A stretch of 64,000 nucleotides of DNA from Pseudomonas nitroreducens TX1 (GCF_000313755.1 NZ_AMZB01000136.1:248001-312000); one strand, 5' to 3'; positions 41,006 through 49,922 are shown, counted from the stretch's first letter. Notes: a model not told the origin generated them from the sequence alone. A program made the numbers and translations.

Positions 41006-41527
41006 TCAGATCAGCCAGTGAGCCCAACCCCATGTCAGGCCTTGCATGACCAGCCAGGCAAAGACGCCGGCCAGCACGTCGTCCAGCATGATGCCGACGC
41101 CGCCGTGGACGTTGCGGTCGACCCAGCTGATCGGCCAGGGCTTGGCAATGTCGACGATGCGGAACACCACGAAGCCGACCACAAGCCACCACCATCCCTC
41201 CGGCACCAGCCAGAGGGTGATCCACATGCCGACCATCTCGTCCCAGACGATGCCCTCGTGATCGTGTACACGCAGGTCGTCGGCGACCTTGCCGCAAAGC
41301 CAGAAGCCGAACAGCATGGTGACGCCCAGCATCAGCCAGTAGCCCCAGTCCGGCAGCATCTGCCAGAGCGGAATGAAGGGTAGCGCAACCAGCGAACCCC
41401 AGGTGCCCGGCGCCTTGGGCAGGGTACCCGAGCCGAAGCCGAAGGCCAGGAAGTGCCAGGGATTGCTCCACACCGAATGGGGTACGGGTTGGGCCGGGGC
41501 CTGGTTGGGGTGTTCTGTCACGGTCAC
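41006..41527 (-). CDS. pgpA: Phosphatidylglycerophosphatase A
   Basis: Dephosphorylates phosphatidylglycerol phosphate to phosphatidylglycerol in the inner membrane. The 173-residue protein has FGFGSGTLPKAPGTWGSL (about 30-47), the WDEMVGMWI segment and GVGIMLDDVLAGVFA at the C terminus, all conserved in PgpA. The start is GTG at 41527 overlapping the thiL stop (GTGA). Confidence 0.95.
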   Translation of the reverse strand: MTVTEHPNQAPAQPVPHSVWSNPWHFLAFGFGSGTLPKAPGTWGSLVALPFIPLWQMLPDWGYWLMLGVTMLFGFWLCGKVADDLRVHDHEGIVWDEMVGMWITLWLVPEGWWWLVVGFVVFRIVDIAKPWPISWVDRNVHGGVGIMLDDVLAGVFAWLVMQGLTWGWAHWLI

Positions 41528-42483
41528 TCCATGAAATGCAGGTAGCCGCCCTGACGCGGCGTGATGTCGGCGCCGGCAGCATCGAGCACGCGGACGCCGG
41601 AACCGGCTTCCACCCTACCGACCACACACAATGCTGGCCAGTTCGCGGAAAGTGCCGGCAGGTGCTCGGGCGGCAGGGTGAAGGCCAGCACATAGTCGTC
41701 GCCGGCGCCCAGTTTGAGCTGCAAAGCGCGCTGGGGCCCCAGCAGGGCTTCCAGCTCCGGGCTGGAGGGCAGTCTGTCGGCCTCGACGACGAGCGCCACG
41801 CCCGAAGCGCGGGCGATGTGTCCGCAGTCGGCAAGCAGCCCGTCGGAAATATCCAGCGCCGCCGTGGCCTTGCCACGCAGCGCCTGTCCGAAGTCCAGCT
41901 GCGGCTGCGGCGACCAGTAGCGCGCCAGCAGCGGCTCGGCAATGGCCGGCTCGGCCGAAAGCTCACCCAGCACCAGCGGCAACGCCCCGCCGGCCTCGCC
42001 CAGCGGCCCGCCGACACAGAGCAGGTCGCCCGGCCGCGCACCGGCGCGGGTCAGCGCCTGTCCGGCAGGCACGCCACCGAATACGGTGACGGTCATCGCC
42101 AGCGGCCCACGGGTGGTGTCGCCGCCGATCAGCGCCAGCGTGCATTCCTGCGCCTTCTGGTTCAAACCACGGGCGAAACCTTCCAGCCAGGCCGGGTCGG
42201 CCTCGGGCAGGGTCAGGGCAAGGGTGAAGCCGATGGGCGATGCGCCCATGGCCGCCAGATCGCTGGCAGACACCGCCAGGGCCCGCTGGCCGAGCAGGAA
42301 GGGATCGCAGACGGTAGGGAAATGCACACCGACGACGAGCGTATCGGTGGATATCGCCAGCTGTTCGCCGGCCCGGGGCGCGAGGAGCGCGCAGTCGTCG
42401 CCGATCCCCAATGCCACTGCCTCGCCGCCGGCCGCACAGGCGGCCGAGGCGAAGTAGCGACGGATCAGCTCGAACTCACCCAT
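41524..42483 (-). CDS. thiL: Thiamine-monophosphate kinase
   Basis: Makes thiamine diphosphate from thiamine monophosphate. The 319-residue protein has the AIR synthase-like fold with ALGIGDDCALL (about 24), STDTLVVGVHF (about 45), GGDTTRGPLAMTVTVFG (about 119) and ALDISDGLLADCGH (about 205). Gene order nusB-thiL-pgpA matches most Gammaproteobacteria, though a 147-base gap with a long palindrome separates nusB from thiL here. Confidence 0.97.
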   Translation of the reverse strand: MGEFELIRRYFASAACAAGGEAVALGIGDDCALLAPRAGEQLAISTDTLVVGVHFPTVCDPFLLGQRALAVSASDLAAMGASPIGFTLALTLPEADPAWLEGFARGLNQKAQECTLALIGGDTTRGPLAMTVTVFGGVPAGQALTRAGARPGDLLCVGGPLGEAGGALPLVLGELSAEPAIAEPLLARYWSPQPQLDFGQALRGKATAALDISDGLLADCGHIARASGVALVVEADRLPSSPELEALLGPQRALQLKLGAGDDYVLAFTLPPEHLPALSANWPALCVVGRVEAGSGVRVLDAAGADITPRQGGYLHFME

Positions 42484-42508
42484 GCTCAGAACCGGTCCAG
42501 GCTCTGTA

Positions 42509-42609
42509 GCGAGAGGCCGTCAGCGGAACGAAGAGCAGCGCAGGAACCGGAGTTTATGAACCATAAATGAGGATTCCGAGCAGCGCATGAGTTCCGATCA
42601 CGGTCTCGC
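42509..42609. repeat. Long imperfect palindrome, copy A
   Basis: GCGAGAGGCCGTCAGCGGAAC at the left pairs imperfectly with GTTCCGATCACGGTCTCGC at the right, and inner arms GGAACCGGAGTTTATG and CATAAATGAGGATTCC pair around the centre near 42559. A related element at 43706-43830 shares AGTTTA...TAAATGAGNATT at its centre. Confidence 0.7.
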
Positions 42610-42630
42610 AGTAGGAGCATGGACAGGGTC

Positions 42631-43122
42631 TCAGCGCTTGGCGCCGCGCAGTTCGGCTGCCCGCAGGCGCGGAGCGAGCTTGTCCAGCACGCCGTTGACG
42701 AACTTGTGTCCGTCGGTGGCGCCGAAGGTCTTGGCCAGCTCGATGCCTTCGTTGATGACGACCTTGTACGGCACGTCCAGTCGGTTACGCAGCTCGTAGG
42801 TGGCCAGGCGCAGGATGGCCAGCTCCACCGGGTCGATCTCTTCCAGCGCGCGGTCCAGGCAGGGCGTGAACTCCTCGTCCAGGTCGCTCTTCAGGCGCGG
42901 CACGCCGTGCAGGATCTCGTGGAAGTAGGCGCCATCGACATCGCTGAAATCGTTGTCGGTACGGAAGGTCGCCTCGATCTCATTGAGCGGCTGGCCAGCC
43001 ATCTGCCAGGAATACAGGGCCTGCACCGCAAGGCTGCGGGCCTTGCGACGCATGGCGATCTTGTTCGGCTTGGCAGGCTTTGCGGGCTTGTTGTCCGGAG
43101 TGTTGCCGTCCTGGGTGCTCAC
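42631..43122 (-). CDS. nusB: Transcription antitermination factor NusB
   Basis: Binds boxA RNA with NusE (S10) to support rRNA transcription antitermination. The 163-residue protein has a disordered Lys/Pro-rich N terminus, then [16 protein letters not shown] (about 25-40) and the helical-bundle C-terminal half with [25 protein letters not shown]. The GTG at 43122 overlaps the ribH stop (GTGA) and has a GGAG site, so it is preferred over longer readings inside ribH. Confidence 0.96.
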   Translation of the reverse strand: MSTQDGNTPDNKPAKPAKPNKIAMRRKARSLAVQALYSWQMAGQPLNEIEATFRTDNDFSDVDGAYFHEILHGVPRLKSDLDEEFTPCLDRALEEIDPVELAILRLATYELRNRLDVPYKVVINEGIELAKTFGATDGHKFVNGVLDKLAPRLRAAELRGAKR

Positions 43123-43595
43123 TTGGCCTCCAGCTGCGACAGCAGGCTCACCATTTCCAGGGCGGACAGGGCAGCCTCGGCGCCTTTGTTGCCGGCCTTG
43201 GTGCCGGAGCGCTCGATGGCTTGTTCGATGGAGTCGACCGTCAGCACGCCGAAGGCGACCGGCACGCCGAACTGCAGGGAAACCTGCGCCAGACCCTTGG
43301 TGCACTCACCGGCTACGTACTCGAAGTGCGGGGTGCCGCCGCGGATCACCGCGCCGAGGGCGATGATGGCGTCGAATTCGCCGCGCTGGGCAACTTTCTG
43401 CGCCACCAGCGGGATTTCGAAGGCGCCCGGAGCGCGGATCACGGTGATGTCGCTCTGGGCGACGCCATGGCGCACCAGCGCATCGATGGCGCCTTCCACC
43501 AGGCTTTCCACCACGAAGCTGTTGAAGCGGCCAACCACCAGGGCGAAGCGGCCTTTGGGGGCGATGAAGGTACCTTCGATGGTCTTCAGGGTCAT
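43119..43595 (-). CDS. ribH: 6,7-dimethyl-8-ribityllumazine synthase
   Basis: Condenses the butanone phosphate with ribityl-aminouracil to give lumazine. The 158-residue protein has [23 protein letters not shown] (about 22-44), [15 protein letters not shown] [15 protein letters not shown] (about 54) and [22 protein letters not shown] (about 80-100). The ATG at 43595 is chosen over a TTG two codons upstream. It is named ribE in some Pseudomonas annotations. A 224-base hairpin-rich gap separates it from ribBA. Confidence 0.97.
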   Translation of the reverse strand: MTLKTIEGTFIAPKGRFALVVGRFNSFVVESLVEGAIDALVRHGVAQSDITVIRAPGAFEIPLVAQKVAQRGEFDAIIALGAVIRGGTPHFEYVAGECTKGLAQVSLQFGVPVAFGVLTVDSIEQAIERSGTKAGNKGAEAALSALEMVSLLSQLEAK

Positions 43596-43662
43596 GGGCA
43601 AGTCTCACTGTTAAAGAGCCGGAGCGTCAGCGTGACGCTCCGCAAATAGGGTAGAAGAACGG

Positions 43663-43688
43663 CGCCGCCGTGCCAGGGCACGGCGGCG
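43663..43688. promoter_or_regulatory. 12-base-pair perfect GC hairpin upstream of ribH
   Basis: CGCCGCCGTGCC-AG-GGCACGGCGGCG forms a perfect stem in the ribBA-ribH gap. Another perfect stem, GGAGCGTCA/TGACGCTCC, lies at 43621-43641. Neither is followed by a T-run on the coding (minus) strand. Confidence 0.55.
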
Positions 43689-43705
43689 AGGTTCATTCGG
43701 GTAGT

Positions 43706-43830
43706 CCTGAGCGCGTCGCGAGCGCAGGTCGGGCAAGGCGGAAGTCGCCGAAAAAGCGCAGTTTACTGAAGTAAATGAGCATTTTGAGGCGGCTTCCAAC
43801 GCGGCCTGACCAAGCGCAGCAGCGATCAGG
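43706..43830. repeat. Long imperfect palindrome, copy B
   Basis: CCTGAGCGC at the left pairs with GCGATCAGG at the right; inside, GGTCGGGC...GGAAGTCGCC...GTTTAC pairs with GTAAATGAGC...GGCGGCTTCC...GGCCTGACC around a centre near 43769. It shares the AGTTTAC...TAAATGAGCATT core with 42509-42609 and overlaps the ribBA stop codon by five bases. Confidence 0.7.
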
Positions 43831-44932
43831 GCTGCCCGTCAGCGGGCAGATATTCTACTACTTCCAGGTCGAAACCGGATATCGCGTTGAAGCGCATCGG
43901 TGCCGACATCAGGCGCATCTTGCGCACGCCCAGGTCGCGCAGGATCTGCGAACCGGCCCCCACGGTGCTGTAGGTGGTGGTCGGTTTCTGCACGGGCGCC
44001 GGGGTGTTGGTGATTTCGCGAACATGCGCCAGTAGGTCATCGCCGCCGACCTGGTGGCCCAGCAGCAGGACCACGCCGGTGCCAGCCTCGGCCACCTTGG
44101 CCATGGCCGCACGCAGGCTCCAGCGGCCCGCCTGGTTGACCATCAGCAGGTCGCGCAGCGGATCGGGATTGTGCACGCGCACCAGGGTCGGCTCTTCCGC
44201 GCAGACCTTGCCCAGGGTCAGCGCCAGGTGCACGTCGCCTTCAACGGAGTCGCGGTAGGTGATGAGGTTGAACTGGCCCAGTTCGGTGTCCAGCGGCTGT
44301 TCGGCGAGGCGCTCGACGGTGCGCTCGTGGATCAGGCGGTAGTGGATCAGGTCGGCGATGGTGCCGATCTTGATGTCGTGCTGCTTGGCGAACTCTTCCA
44401 GTTCCGGACGACGGGCCATGGTGCCGTCGTCGTTCATGATCTCGCAGATCACCCCGGACGGTTCGAAGCCGGCCATGCGCGCCAGGTCGCAGGCCGCCTC
44501 GGTGTGGCCGGCGCGCGCCAGCACGCCACCGGGCTGCGACATCAGCGGGAAGATGTGGCCGGGGCTGACGATATCGGCGGCGACGGCGTTCTTCGCGGCG
44601 GCGGCCTGCACGGTGCGGGCGCGGTCAGCGGCGGAGATGCCGGTGGTGACGCCTTCGGCGGCCTCGATGGAGACGGTGAACTTGGTGCCGAAGCCGGAGC
44701 CGTTGCGCTGCACCATCAGCGGGATGCCGAGGCGCTCGCAGCGTTCGCGGGTCATCGGCATGCAGATCAGGCCACGGGCGAAGCGGGCCATGAAGTTGAT
44801 GTCTTCGGTGCGGACACACTCGGAGGCGATGATCAGGTCGCCTTCGTTCTCGCGGTCCTCGTCATCCATGAGGATGACCATCTTGCCCTGACGCATGTCG
44901 TCGAGCAGTTCTTCAATGCTGTTGAGTGCCAT
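43826..44932 (-). CDS. ribB: 3,4-dihydroxy-2-butanone-4-phosphate synthase with degenerate GTP cyclohydrolase II domain
   Basis: A 368-residue protein. Residues about 1-200 are the RibB domain that makes the four-carbon unit of riboflavin: MRQGKMVILMDDEDRENEGDL, FMARFARGLICMPMT, GHIFPLMSQPGGVLARAGHTEAACDLARMAG. The C-terminal ~165 residues align with GTP cyclohydrolase II in pattern but lack the zinc Cys cluster (the CxTGDxxxSxRCDC position reads NPDPLRDLLMVNQAGRWSL), so that half is probably inactive and may be structural or regulatory. Lies 16 bases after ribE on the FMN-riboswitch transcript. Confidence 0.95.
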   Translation of the reverse strand: MALNSIEELLDDMRQGKMVILMDDEDRENEGDLIIASECVRTEDINFMARFARGLICMPMTRERCERLGIPLMVQRNGSGFGTKFTVSIEAAEGVTTGISAADRARTVQAAAAKNAVAADIVSPGHIFPLMSQPGGVLARAGHTEAACDLARMAGFEPSGVICEIMNDDGTMARRPELEEFAKQHDIKIGTIADLIHYRLIHERTVERLAEQPLDTELGQFNLITYRDSVEGDVHLALTLGKVCAEEPTLVRVHNPDPLRDLLMVNQAGRWSLRAAMAKVAEAGTGVVLLLGHQVGGDDLLAHVREITNTPAPVQKPTTTYSTVGAGSQILRDLGVRKMRLMSAPMRFNAISGFDLEVVEYLPADGQP

Positions 44933-44948
44933 ACGGGGACGAGCCTTA

Positions 44949-45611
44949 TCAGTGTTTCATGAAGCCGTTTTCGGCCAGGAATGCTTCGGTGATGCCGCCG
45001 GCTGCGGGGTCCGCTGCCTTGTCGCCGAGCAGCAGGCGCTCCAGGTAGCGCGCCAGCAGGTCGACTTCGAGGTTGACCAGGCGACCACCGCGGTAGTCGG
45101 CCATGATGGTCTCCTGCACGGTGTGCGGGACGATGGTCAGCTCGAATTCGGCGCCGTTGACCGCGTTCACCGTCAGGCTGGTGCCGTCTACGGTGATCGA
45201 GCCCTTGAGCGCGATGTACTTGGCCAGCTCGCGCGGCGCGCGCACGGTGAACTGGATGGCGCGGGCGTTTTCCTCGTGCTTGACGATCTCGCCGACGCCG
45301 TCGACGTGGCCGCTGACCAGGTGGCCGCCCAGGCGGGTGGTCGGGGTCAGGGCCTTTTCCAGGTTCACCCGGCTGCCGATCTTGAGTTGTGCGAAGGCGG
45401 TACGCGCCAGCGTCTCGCGGCTGACGTCGGCCCAGAAGCCGTCGCCGGGCAGTTCCACCGCCGTCAGGCAGATGCCGTTGACCGCGATGCTGTCGCCGAG
45501 TTTGACATCGGCGAGGTCGAGCTTGCCGGTCTTCACGTACAGACGCACGTCACCGCCCTTGGGGGTGATGGCCGCGATGGTGCCGATGGATTCGATTATG
45601 CCGGTGAACAT
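44949..45611 (-). CDS. ribE: Riboflavin synthase
   Basis: Dismutates two lumazines to riboflavin. The 220-residue trimeric enzyme is built of two similar lumazine-binding domains, starting MFTGIIESIGTIA, with LGDSIAVNGICLTAVEL in the first (about 38-54) and LKGSITVDGTSLTVN in the second. The ATG at 45611 has a GGGAGG site and gives the family N terminus. It is called ribC in some annotations. An FMN riboswitch lies 160 bases upstream on the same strand. Confidence 0.97.
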   Translation of the reverse strand: MFTGIIESIGTIAAITPKGGDVRLYVKTGKLDLADVKLGDSIAVNGICLTAVELPGDGFWADVSRETLARTAFAQLKIGSRVNLEKALTPTTRLGGHLVSGHVDGVGEIVKHEENARAIQFTVRAPRELAKYIALKGSITVDGTSLTVNAVNGAEFELTIVPHTVQETIMADYRGGRLVNLEVDLLARYLERLLLGDKAADPAAGGITEAFLAENGFMKH

Positions 45612-45679
45612 GTGGCCTCCCACACGGCAAGGGCCGTTAGCCGGCAAGGCCGCGTAGCCAACTGGGAAAGATGATGCAT
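45596..45679 (-). CDS. Possible leader peptide upstream of riboflavin synthase
   Basis: A 27-codon reading frame (MHHLSQLATRPCRLTALAVW...) starts at an ATG eight bases after AGGAG and ends at TAA inside ribE, overlapping its start in another frame. It lies between the FMN aptamer and ribE. It could be a translated leader affecting ribE initiation, or chance; there is no family evidence. Confidence 0.25.
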   Translation of the reverse strand: MHHLSQLATRPCRLTALAVWEATCSPA

Positions 45680-45770
45680 GTGGCGAACTCCTGTTTTGGT
45701 TAAAAAACAGGGCATATCGATCGAAGGGACTTCTCGGGCGCGCGCAGGCACGCCCCGATGGCTCATCCCG

Positions 45771-45924
45771 TTCTCTCTTCATCCGGACTATGACCGTCGG
45801 CCCCGGAATCACACCGGGTCTGCTGACCCTGGCCATCCGGCGAACCGGTCTGGACAGGCGCTCGCGGGCTAGACGCATTGCGCGTCATTACCGCCGGTGG
45901 GGACTTTCACCCCGCCCTGAGAAC
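45771..45924 (-). ncRNA. FMN riboswitch (RFN element)
   Basis: The minus-strand transcript reads GTTCTCAGGGCGGGGTGAAA, then CCCCACCGGCGGTAAT, AGCCCGCGAGCGCC, GGTCAGCAGACCCGGTGTGA, TTCCGGGGCCGACGGTCATAGT and CCGGATGAAGAGAGAAC, the conserved RFN aptamer blocks in order. Downstream, a hairpin of TCGGGGCG/CGCGCCCGA type and a CCTGTTTT/AAAACAGG stem (45690-45711) next to an AGGAG offer an expression platform. It should shut off ribE and ribBA when FMN is plentiful. Confidence 0.96.
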
Positions 45925-46050
45925 GTCAATCGCGGTCGTTACAGCGTCGACCGCGTGTGGCGTTTTACCACAGGCCGGCGCAAGTCGGAAGCTTCCTATG
46001 GATCGCTCAGCACCTGTCGACAGGCCGATGACGACAGCGCCGGCGCGCCA

Positions 46051-47151
46051 TCACAGTGGTCTGGCGGTGACCAGCCAGTCGTCACCCACGGCACGGATGT
46101 CGACGATCTTCAGCTCGCGGGATTCGCTCATGCGCTCCAGCGGCAGCTCCAGCAGCGGCCGCGCGGAGGAGCCGAGCAGCTTGGGCGCCATGAAAATGCT
46201 GTATTCGTCCACTAGGCCGAGACGGGCAAAGGCACCCGCCAGGCGCGGGCCGGCCTCCACGAGAACCTCGTTGATGCCACGGCGGCCGAGCTCACTGAGC
46301 AGTGCCAGCAGGTCGACCTGACCATCGAGGCCGGCAAGGTTCAGCAATTCATGGCCGACCACGGCGTAGTTCGGGTCGTCCTGGGTGCTCACCACCAGCG
46401 CCGGGCCGGCCTGGAAGAAGGTGGCGGTCAGCGGCACGCGCAGGCGCCCGTCGATCAGCACGCGCAGCGGCCGGCGCCGGGCGGCCAGTTCAGTCTGCTC
46501 GGCATCCAGGCCCAGCTCGTCCGGTCGCACGGTCAGGCGGGCATCGTCGGTCAGCACGGTATCCGCGCCGGACAGCACCACGCTGGACTGCGCGCGCAGC
46601 CGTTGCACGGCACGCCGCGCCGCCGGGCCGGTGATCCACTGGCTCTCGCCGCTGGCCATGGCGGTGCGGCCGTCCAGGCTCATCGCCAGCTTCACACGGA
46701 CGAACGGCAGGCCGGTTTCCATGCGCTTCAGGAAGCCGACGTTCAGTGCGCGGGCTTCGCCCTCCAGTACGCCGGAGCGCGTCTGGATGCCGGCTTCGGC
46801 AATACGCTTCATGCCGCTGCCGGCCACTTGCGGGTTCGGGTCCTGCATGGCCGCCACCACGCGGGCAAGGCCGGCGCCGATCAGCGCATCGGCGCACGGC
46901 GGCGTGCGGCCGAAGTGGCTGCAGGGCTCCAGGGTGACATAGGCGGTAGCACCACGGGCTTTGTCACCGGCCTGGCGCAGGGCGTGGACTTCCGCATGGG
47001 GCTCGCCGGCGCGCATGTGCCAGCCTTCACCGACCACCTCGCCATCGCGGACGATGACGCAGCCGACGCGCGGGTTGGGATGGGTCGTGTACCAGCCCTT
47101 GCGCGCCAGCTCAATGGCGCGGGCCATCCACTGCTCATCCATACCACTCAT
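46051..47151 (-). CDS. ribD: Bifunctional riboflavin deaminase/reductase RibD
   Basis: Deaminates and then reduces the pyrimidine intermediate of riboflavin synthesis. The 366-residue protein has a cytidine-deaminase-like zinc site, HAEVHAL (about 54) and [11 protein letters not shown] (about 78-88), in its first ~145 residues, and a dihydrofolate-reductase-like NADPH domain after that ([24 protein letters not shown]). Its ATG overlaps the nrdR stop (ATGA). The gene is upstream of, not under, the FMN riboswitch. Confidence 0.97.
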   Translation of the reverse strand: MSGMDEQWMARAIELARKGWYTTHPNPRVGCVIVRDGEVVGEGWHMRAGEPHAEVHALRQAGDKARGATAYVTLEPCSHFGRTPPCADALIGAGLARVVAAMQDPNPQVAGSGMKRIAEAGIQTRSGVLEGEARALNVGFLKRMETGLPFVRVKLAMSLDGRTAMASGESQWITGPAARRAVQRLRAQSSVVLSGADTVLTDDARLTVRPDELGLDAEQTELAARRRPLRVLIDGRLRVPLTATFFQAGPALVVSTQDDPNYAVVGHELLNLAGLDGQVDLLALLSELGRRGINEVLVEAGPRLAGAFARLGLVDEYSIFMAPKLLGSSARPLLELPLERMSESRELKIVDIRAVGDDWLVTARPL

Positions 47152-47612
47152 TCCTTGGATGGCTCGCGGGCCAAGCGCTCGATTTCCTCGCGGAACTCGT
47201 TGAGGTCCTGGAAGCGTCGGTACACCGAGGCGAAGCGGATGTAGGCGACTTCGTCGAGCTTCTGCAGTTCGGCCATCACCAGTTCGCCGAGCACCCGCGA
47301 CTTGATCTCGCGCTCGCCGGTGGCGCGCAGCTTGTGCTTGATATGCGCCATCGCCTCTTCCAACCGCTCGATGCTCACGGGGCGCTTTTCCAGAGCGCGC
47401 TGCATGCCGGCGCGCAACTTGTCCTCGTCGAAGGGCTGACGGCTGCCGTCCTGCTTGATCAGGCGCGGCATGACCAGCTCGGCGGTCTCGAAGGTGGTGA
47501 AACGCTCACCGCAGGCCAGGCACTCGCGGCGCCGGCGGACCTGGTCGCCCTCGGCGACCAGGCGCGAATCGATGACTTTGGTGTCGTGGGCGCCGCAGAA
47601 AGGACAGTGCAT
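47148..47612 (-). CDS. nrdR: Transcriptional repressor NrdR
   Basis: A nucleotide-sensing repressor of ribonucleotide reductase genes. The 154-residue protein has the N-terminal zinc ribbon ([17 protein letters not shown] and [16 protein letters not shown], about 1-46) and an ATP-cone domain (about 49-139). First gene before ribD, the standard gammaproteobacterial order, and overlapping it by four bases. Confidence 0.98.
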   Translation of the reverse strand: MHCPFCGAHDTKVIDSRLVAEGDQVRRRRECLACGERFTTFETAELVMPRLIKQDGSRQPFDEDKLRAGMQRALEKRPVSIERLEEAMAHIKHKLRATGEREIKSRVLGELVMAELQKLDEVAYIRFASVYRRFQDLNEFREEIERLAREPSKE

Positions 47613-47761
47613 GGCGAGTATTGGGCAGTCTTGTCGGAAGAATGGGTAAGAGGCTCATGGTAGCGCATCGACTGGCCGAAGAAACCCCGCTCCCACGAGA
47701 CAAGCCGCAGGCATTAGGCTATATAGGCGCCCGCCTGGAATCTGTTGCGATGGAGCCCGCC

Positions 47762-48217
47762 ATGTTCGCCCGTCTGCTCTGCCTGTCCCTTACCATCCTG
47801 CTGGCCGCCTGCGCCAGCGAGAAGCCCGCGCCGGCCGCCCAGCCGGTCACCGTCAAAAAGCAATCGACTTCCCCGCTGAACGAGCCGCTGCCGGCCAACA
47901 TGCGCGCCCTCAGCGGCCAGCTCAGCAGCTCCCAGGGCTTCCTGCCGGCCGGCAGCGAAGTGGAGCTGGCGCTGCTGGTGATCGACCAGCGCGACCGCCC
48001 GCAACAGCTGCTCTCCAGCGAAAAAATGATCGCCACCGGCCAGGCCCTGCCATTCCGCGTGGTATTCAATCCGCAGTCCTTCCCGGCCGGCGCTCGCGTC
48101 GAACTGCACGGCCGCGTCTCGCAGTCCGGCCAGTTGGCCTGGCGCCTGCCGCCGGTGCGCATCACCCAGCCGGAAACCCGCGCCCTGGGCGAACTGCGCC
48201 TGGAGCGCGCGCCGTGA
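47762..48217 (+). CDS. YbaY-like lipoprotein
   Basis: A 151-residue lipoprotein with lipobox LAAC (Cys about 17) and a beta-sandwich domain resembling Yba[56 protein letters not shown]. Function is unknown. The ATG at 47762 has a GGAG site six bases upstream; an in-frame ATG at 47750 is a possible alternative. It overlaps the following methyltransferase gene by four bases (GTGA) and is divergent from nrdR. Confidence 0.8.
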   Translation: MFARLLCLSLTILLAACASEKPAPAAQPVTVKKQSTSPLNEPLPANMRALSGQLSSSQGFLPAGSEVELALLVIDQRDRPQQLLSSEKMIATGQALPFRVVFNPQSFPAGARVELHGRVSQSGQLAWRLPPVRITQPETRALGELRLERAP

Positions 48218-48873
48218 CGCCGCCGCTTTCCCTGCAGAAGGCCCTCGGTGAACTGCTCGGCGACGCGCGGCTGTCCGCCGAGACGTTGCCCGGTACCGAC
48301 ATCCGTCTCTGGCTGATCGACGCGCAGAACATGGACCGCGAGTTCAGCCCCGACGAGACCCGGCGCATCCTCGAAGAACCGCCCTACTGGTGCTTCTGCT
48401 GGGCCAGCGGCCTGGTGCTCGCGCACTGGCTCGCCGAGAAGCCCGAATGGGTACGCGGCAGGCGCGTGCTGGATTTCGGCGCGGGCTCGGGCATTGCAGC
48501 CATCGCCGCGGCCAAGGCCGGCGCCGCCGAGGTGGTGGCCTGCGACCTCGACCCGCTGGCGCTGGACGCCTGCCGTGCCAACGCCGAACTGAACGGCGTA
48601 GAGCTGACCTATTCGGCGGACTTTTTCCAGGAGCAGGACCGCTACGACCTGATCATCGTCGCCGACGTGCTCTACGACCGCGCCAACCTGCCGCTGCTGG
48701 ACGAGTTCCTCAGCCGTGGCCGCGAAGCCCTGGTCGCCGATTCGCGGGTCCGCGACTTCAGCCATCCGCTGTACCAGCGCCTGGGGATTCTCGACGGCTG
48801 CACCTGGCCGGACCTGGCCGAACCGGCCGAGTTTCGCCATGTGAGCCTCTACCACGCTCGACGGGAGGCGTAG
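48214..48873 (+). CDS. Class I SAM-dependent methyltransferase
   Basis: A 219-residue methyltransferase with motif [17 protein letters not shown] (about 88), acidic loop [14 protein letters not shown] (about 107) and IIVADVLYD (about 147). The N-terminal part with [15 protein letters not shown] [16 protein letters not shown] resembles protein lysine methyltransferases related to the ETF-beta/L11 group, so a protein substrate is possible but unproven. It starts with GTG overlapping the lipoprotein stop, so translation is probably coupled. Confidence 0.82.
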   Translation: MTPPLSLQKALGELLGDARLSAETLPGTDIRLWLIDAQNMDREFSPDETRRILEEPPYWCFCWASGLVLAHWLAEKPEWVRGRRVLDFGAGSGIAAIAAAKAGAAEVVACDLDPLALDACRANAELNGVELTYSADFFQEQDRYDLIIVADVLYDRANLPLLDEFLSRGREALVADSRVRDFSHPLYQRLGILDGCTWPDLAEPAEFRHVSLYHARREA

Positions 48874-48879
48874 CTTTTC

Positions 48880-48970
48880 TGTAGGAGCGAGCTTGCTCGC
48901 GAACCATGACACTACGCCGATTGATCTGGCGTGCGCGGATGGTTGTTCGCGAGCAAGCTCGCTCCTACAG
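48880..48970. repeat. REP doublet (REPIN)
   Basis: GTAGGAGCGAGCTTGCTCGCGAAC and its inverse GTTCGCGAGCAAGCTCGCTCCTAC flank a ~42-base spacer between the methyltransferase gene and ybbN. Confidence 0.85.
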
Positions 48971-49050
48971 GTCACCGGTTGTATCCGTGCAAGGGCGCCC
49001 CCACTTATAGTGGCAATCACCTCCATCGCCCCACTCGATTCGGGATTCCC

Positions 49051-49920
49051 ATGAGCGATACGCCCTACATCTTCGACGCCAGCATCGCCAACTTCGATCA
49101 GGTCGTCATCGAGAACTCCTTCCACAAGCCGGTCCTGGTGGACTTCTGGGCCGACTGGTGCGCCCCGTGCAAGGCGCTGATGCCGCTGCTGGCGCAGATC
49201 ACCGAGTCCTACCAGGGCGAACTGCTGCTGGCCAAGGTCAACTGCGATGTCGAGCAGGACATCGTGATGCGTTTCGGCATCCGCAGCCTGCCCACCGTGG
49301 TGCTGTTCAAGGACGGCCAGCCGGTGGACGGCTTCGCCGGCGCGCAGCCCGAATCGGCGATCCGCCAGATGCTCGAACAGCACGTGCAACCGCCCGCCCC
49401 GGCCGCCGGCAATCCGCTGGAGCTGGCGCAGGCCGCCTTCAACGAAGGCCGCTTCGCCGACGCCGAGGCGCAACTGAAAGTGCTGCTGGGCGAGGACAAC
49501 ACCAACGCTGCCGCGCTGATCCTCTACGCCCGCTGCCTTGCCGAACGGGGCGAGCTGGGTGAAGCCGAGACGGTGCTCGACGCCGTGAAGGGCGACGACC
49601 ACAAGCAGGCACTGGCCGCTGCCAAGGCCCAGCTGACCTTCCTGCGCCAAGCCGCCGACCTGCCCGACGCCGCCACGCTGAAAACCCGCCTGGCCGCCGA
49701 CGCCAACGACGACGAAGCCACCTACCAGTTGGCCATCCAGCAACTGGCCCGCCAACAGTACGAGGCGGCGCTGGACGCCCTGCTCAAGCTGTTCGTACGC
49801 AACCGCAGCTACGGCGAGGACCTCCCGCGCAAGACGCTGGTCCAGGTGTTCGACCTGCTGGGCAACGACCACCCGCTGGTGATCACCTACCGCCGCAAAT
49901 TGGCGAACGTACTGTACTGA
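49051..49920 (+). CDS. ybbN: Thioredoxin-like chaperedoxin YbbN/CnoX
   Basis: A 289-residue protein with an N-terminal thioredoxin domain (about 1-110) and a C-terminal TPR-like helical region. The active site is WCAPC (about 35-39), a complete CxxC, whereas E. coli CnoX has SxxC. Family members protect substrates from oxidative aggregation and pass them to GroEL and DnaK. The ATG at 49051 is chosen because the thioredoxin fold begins there; upstream in-frame sequence is a translated REP. A strong terminator follows. Confidence 0.94.
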   Translation: MSDTPYIFDASIANFDQVVIENSFHKPVLVDFWADWCAPCKALMPLLAQITESYQGELLLAKVNCDVEQDIVMRFGIRSLPTVVLFKDGQPVDGFAGAQPESAIRQMLEQHVQPPAPAAGNPLELAQAAFNEGRFADAEAQLKVLLGEDNTNAAALILYARCLAERGELGEAETVLDAVKGDDHKQALAAAKAQLTFLRQAADLPDAATLKTRLAADANDDEATYQLAIQQLARQQYEAALDALLKLFVRNRSYGEDLPRKTLVQVFDLLGNDHPLVITYRRKLANVLY

Positions 49921-49922
49921 CG

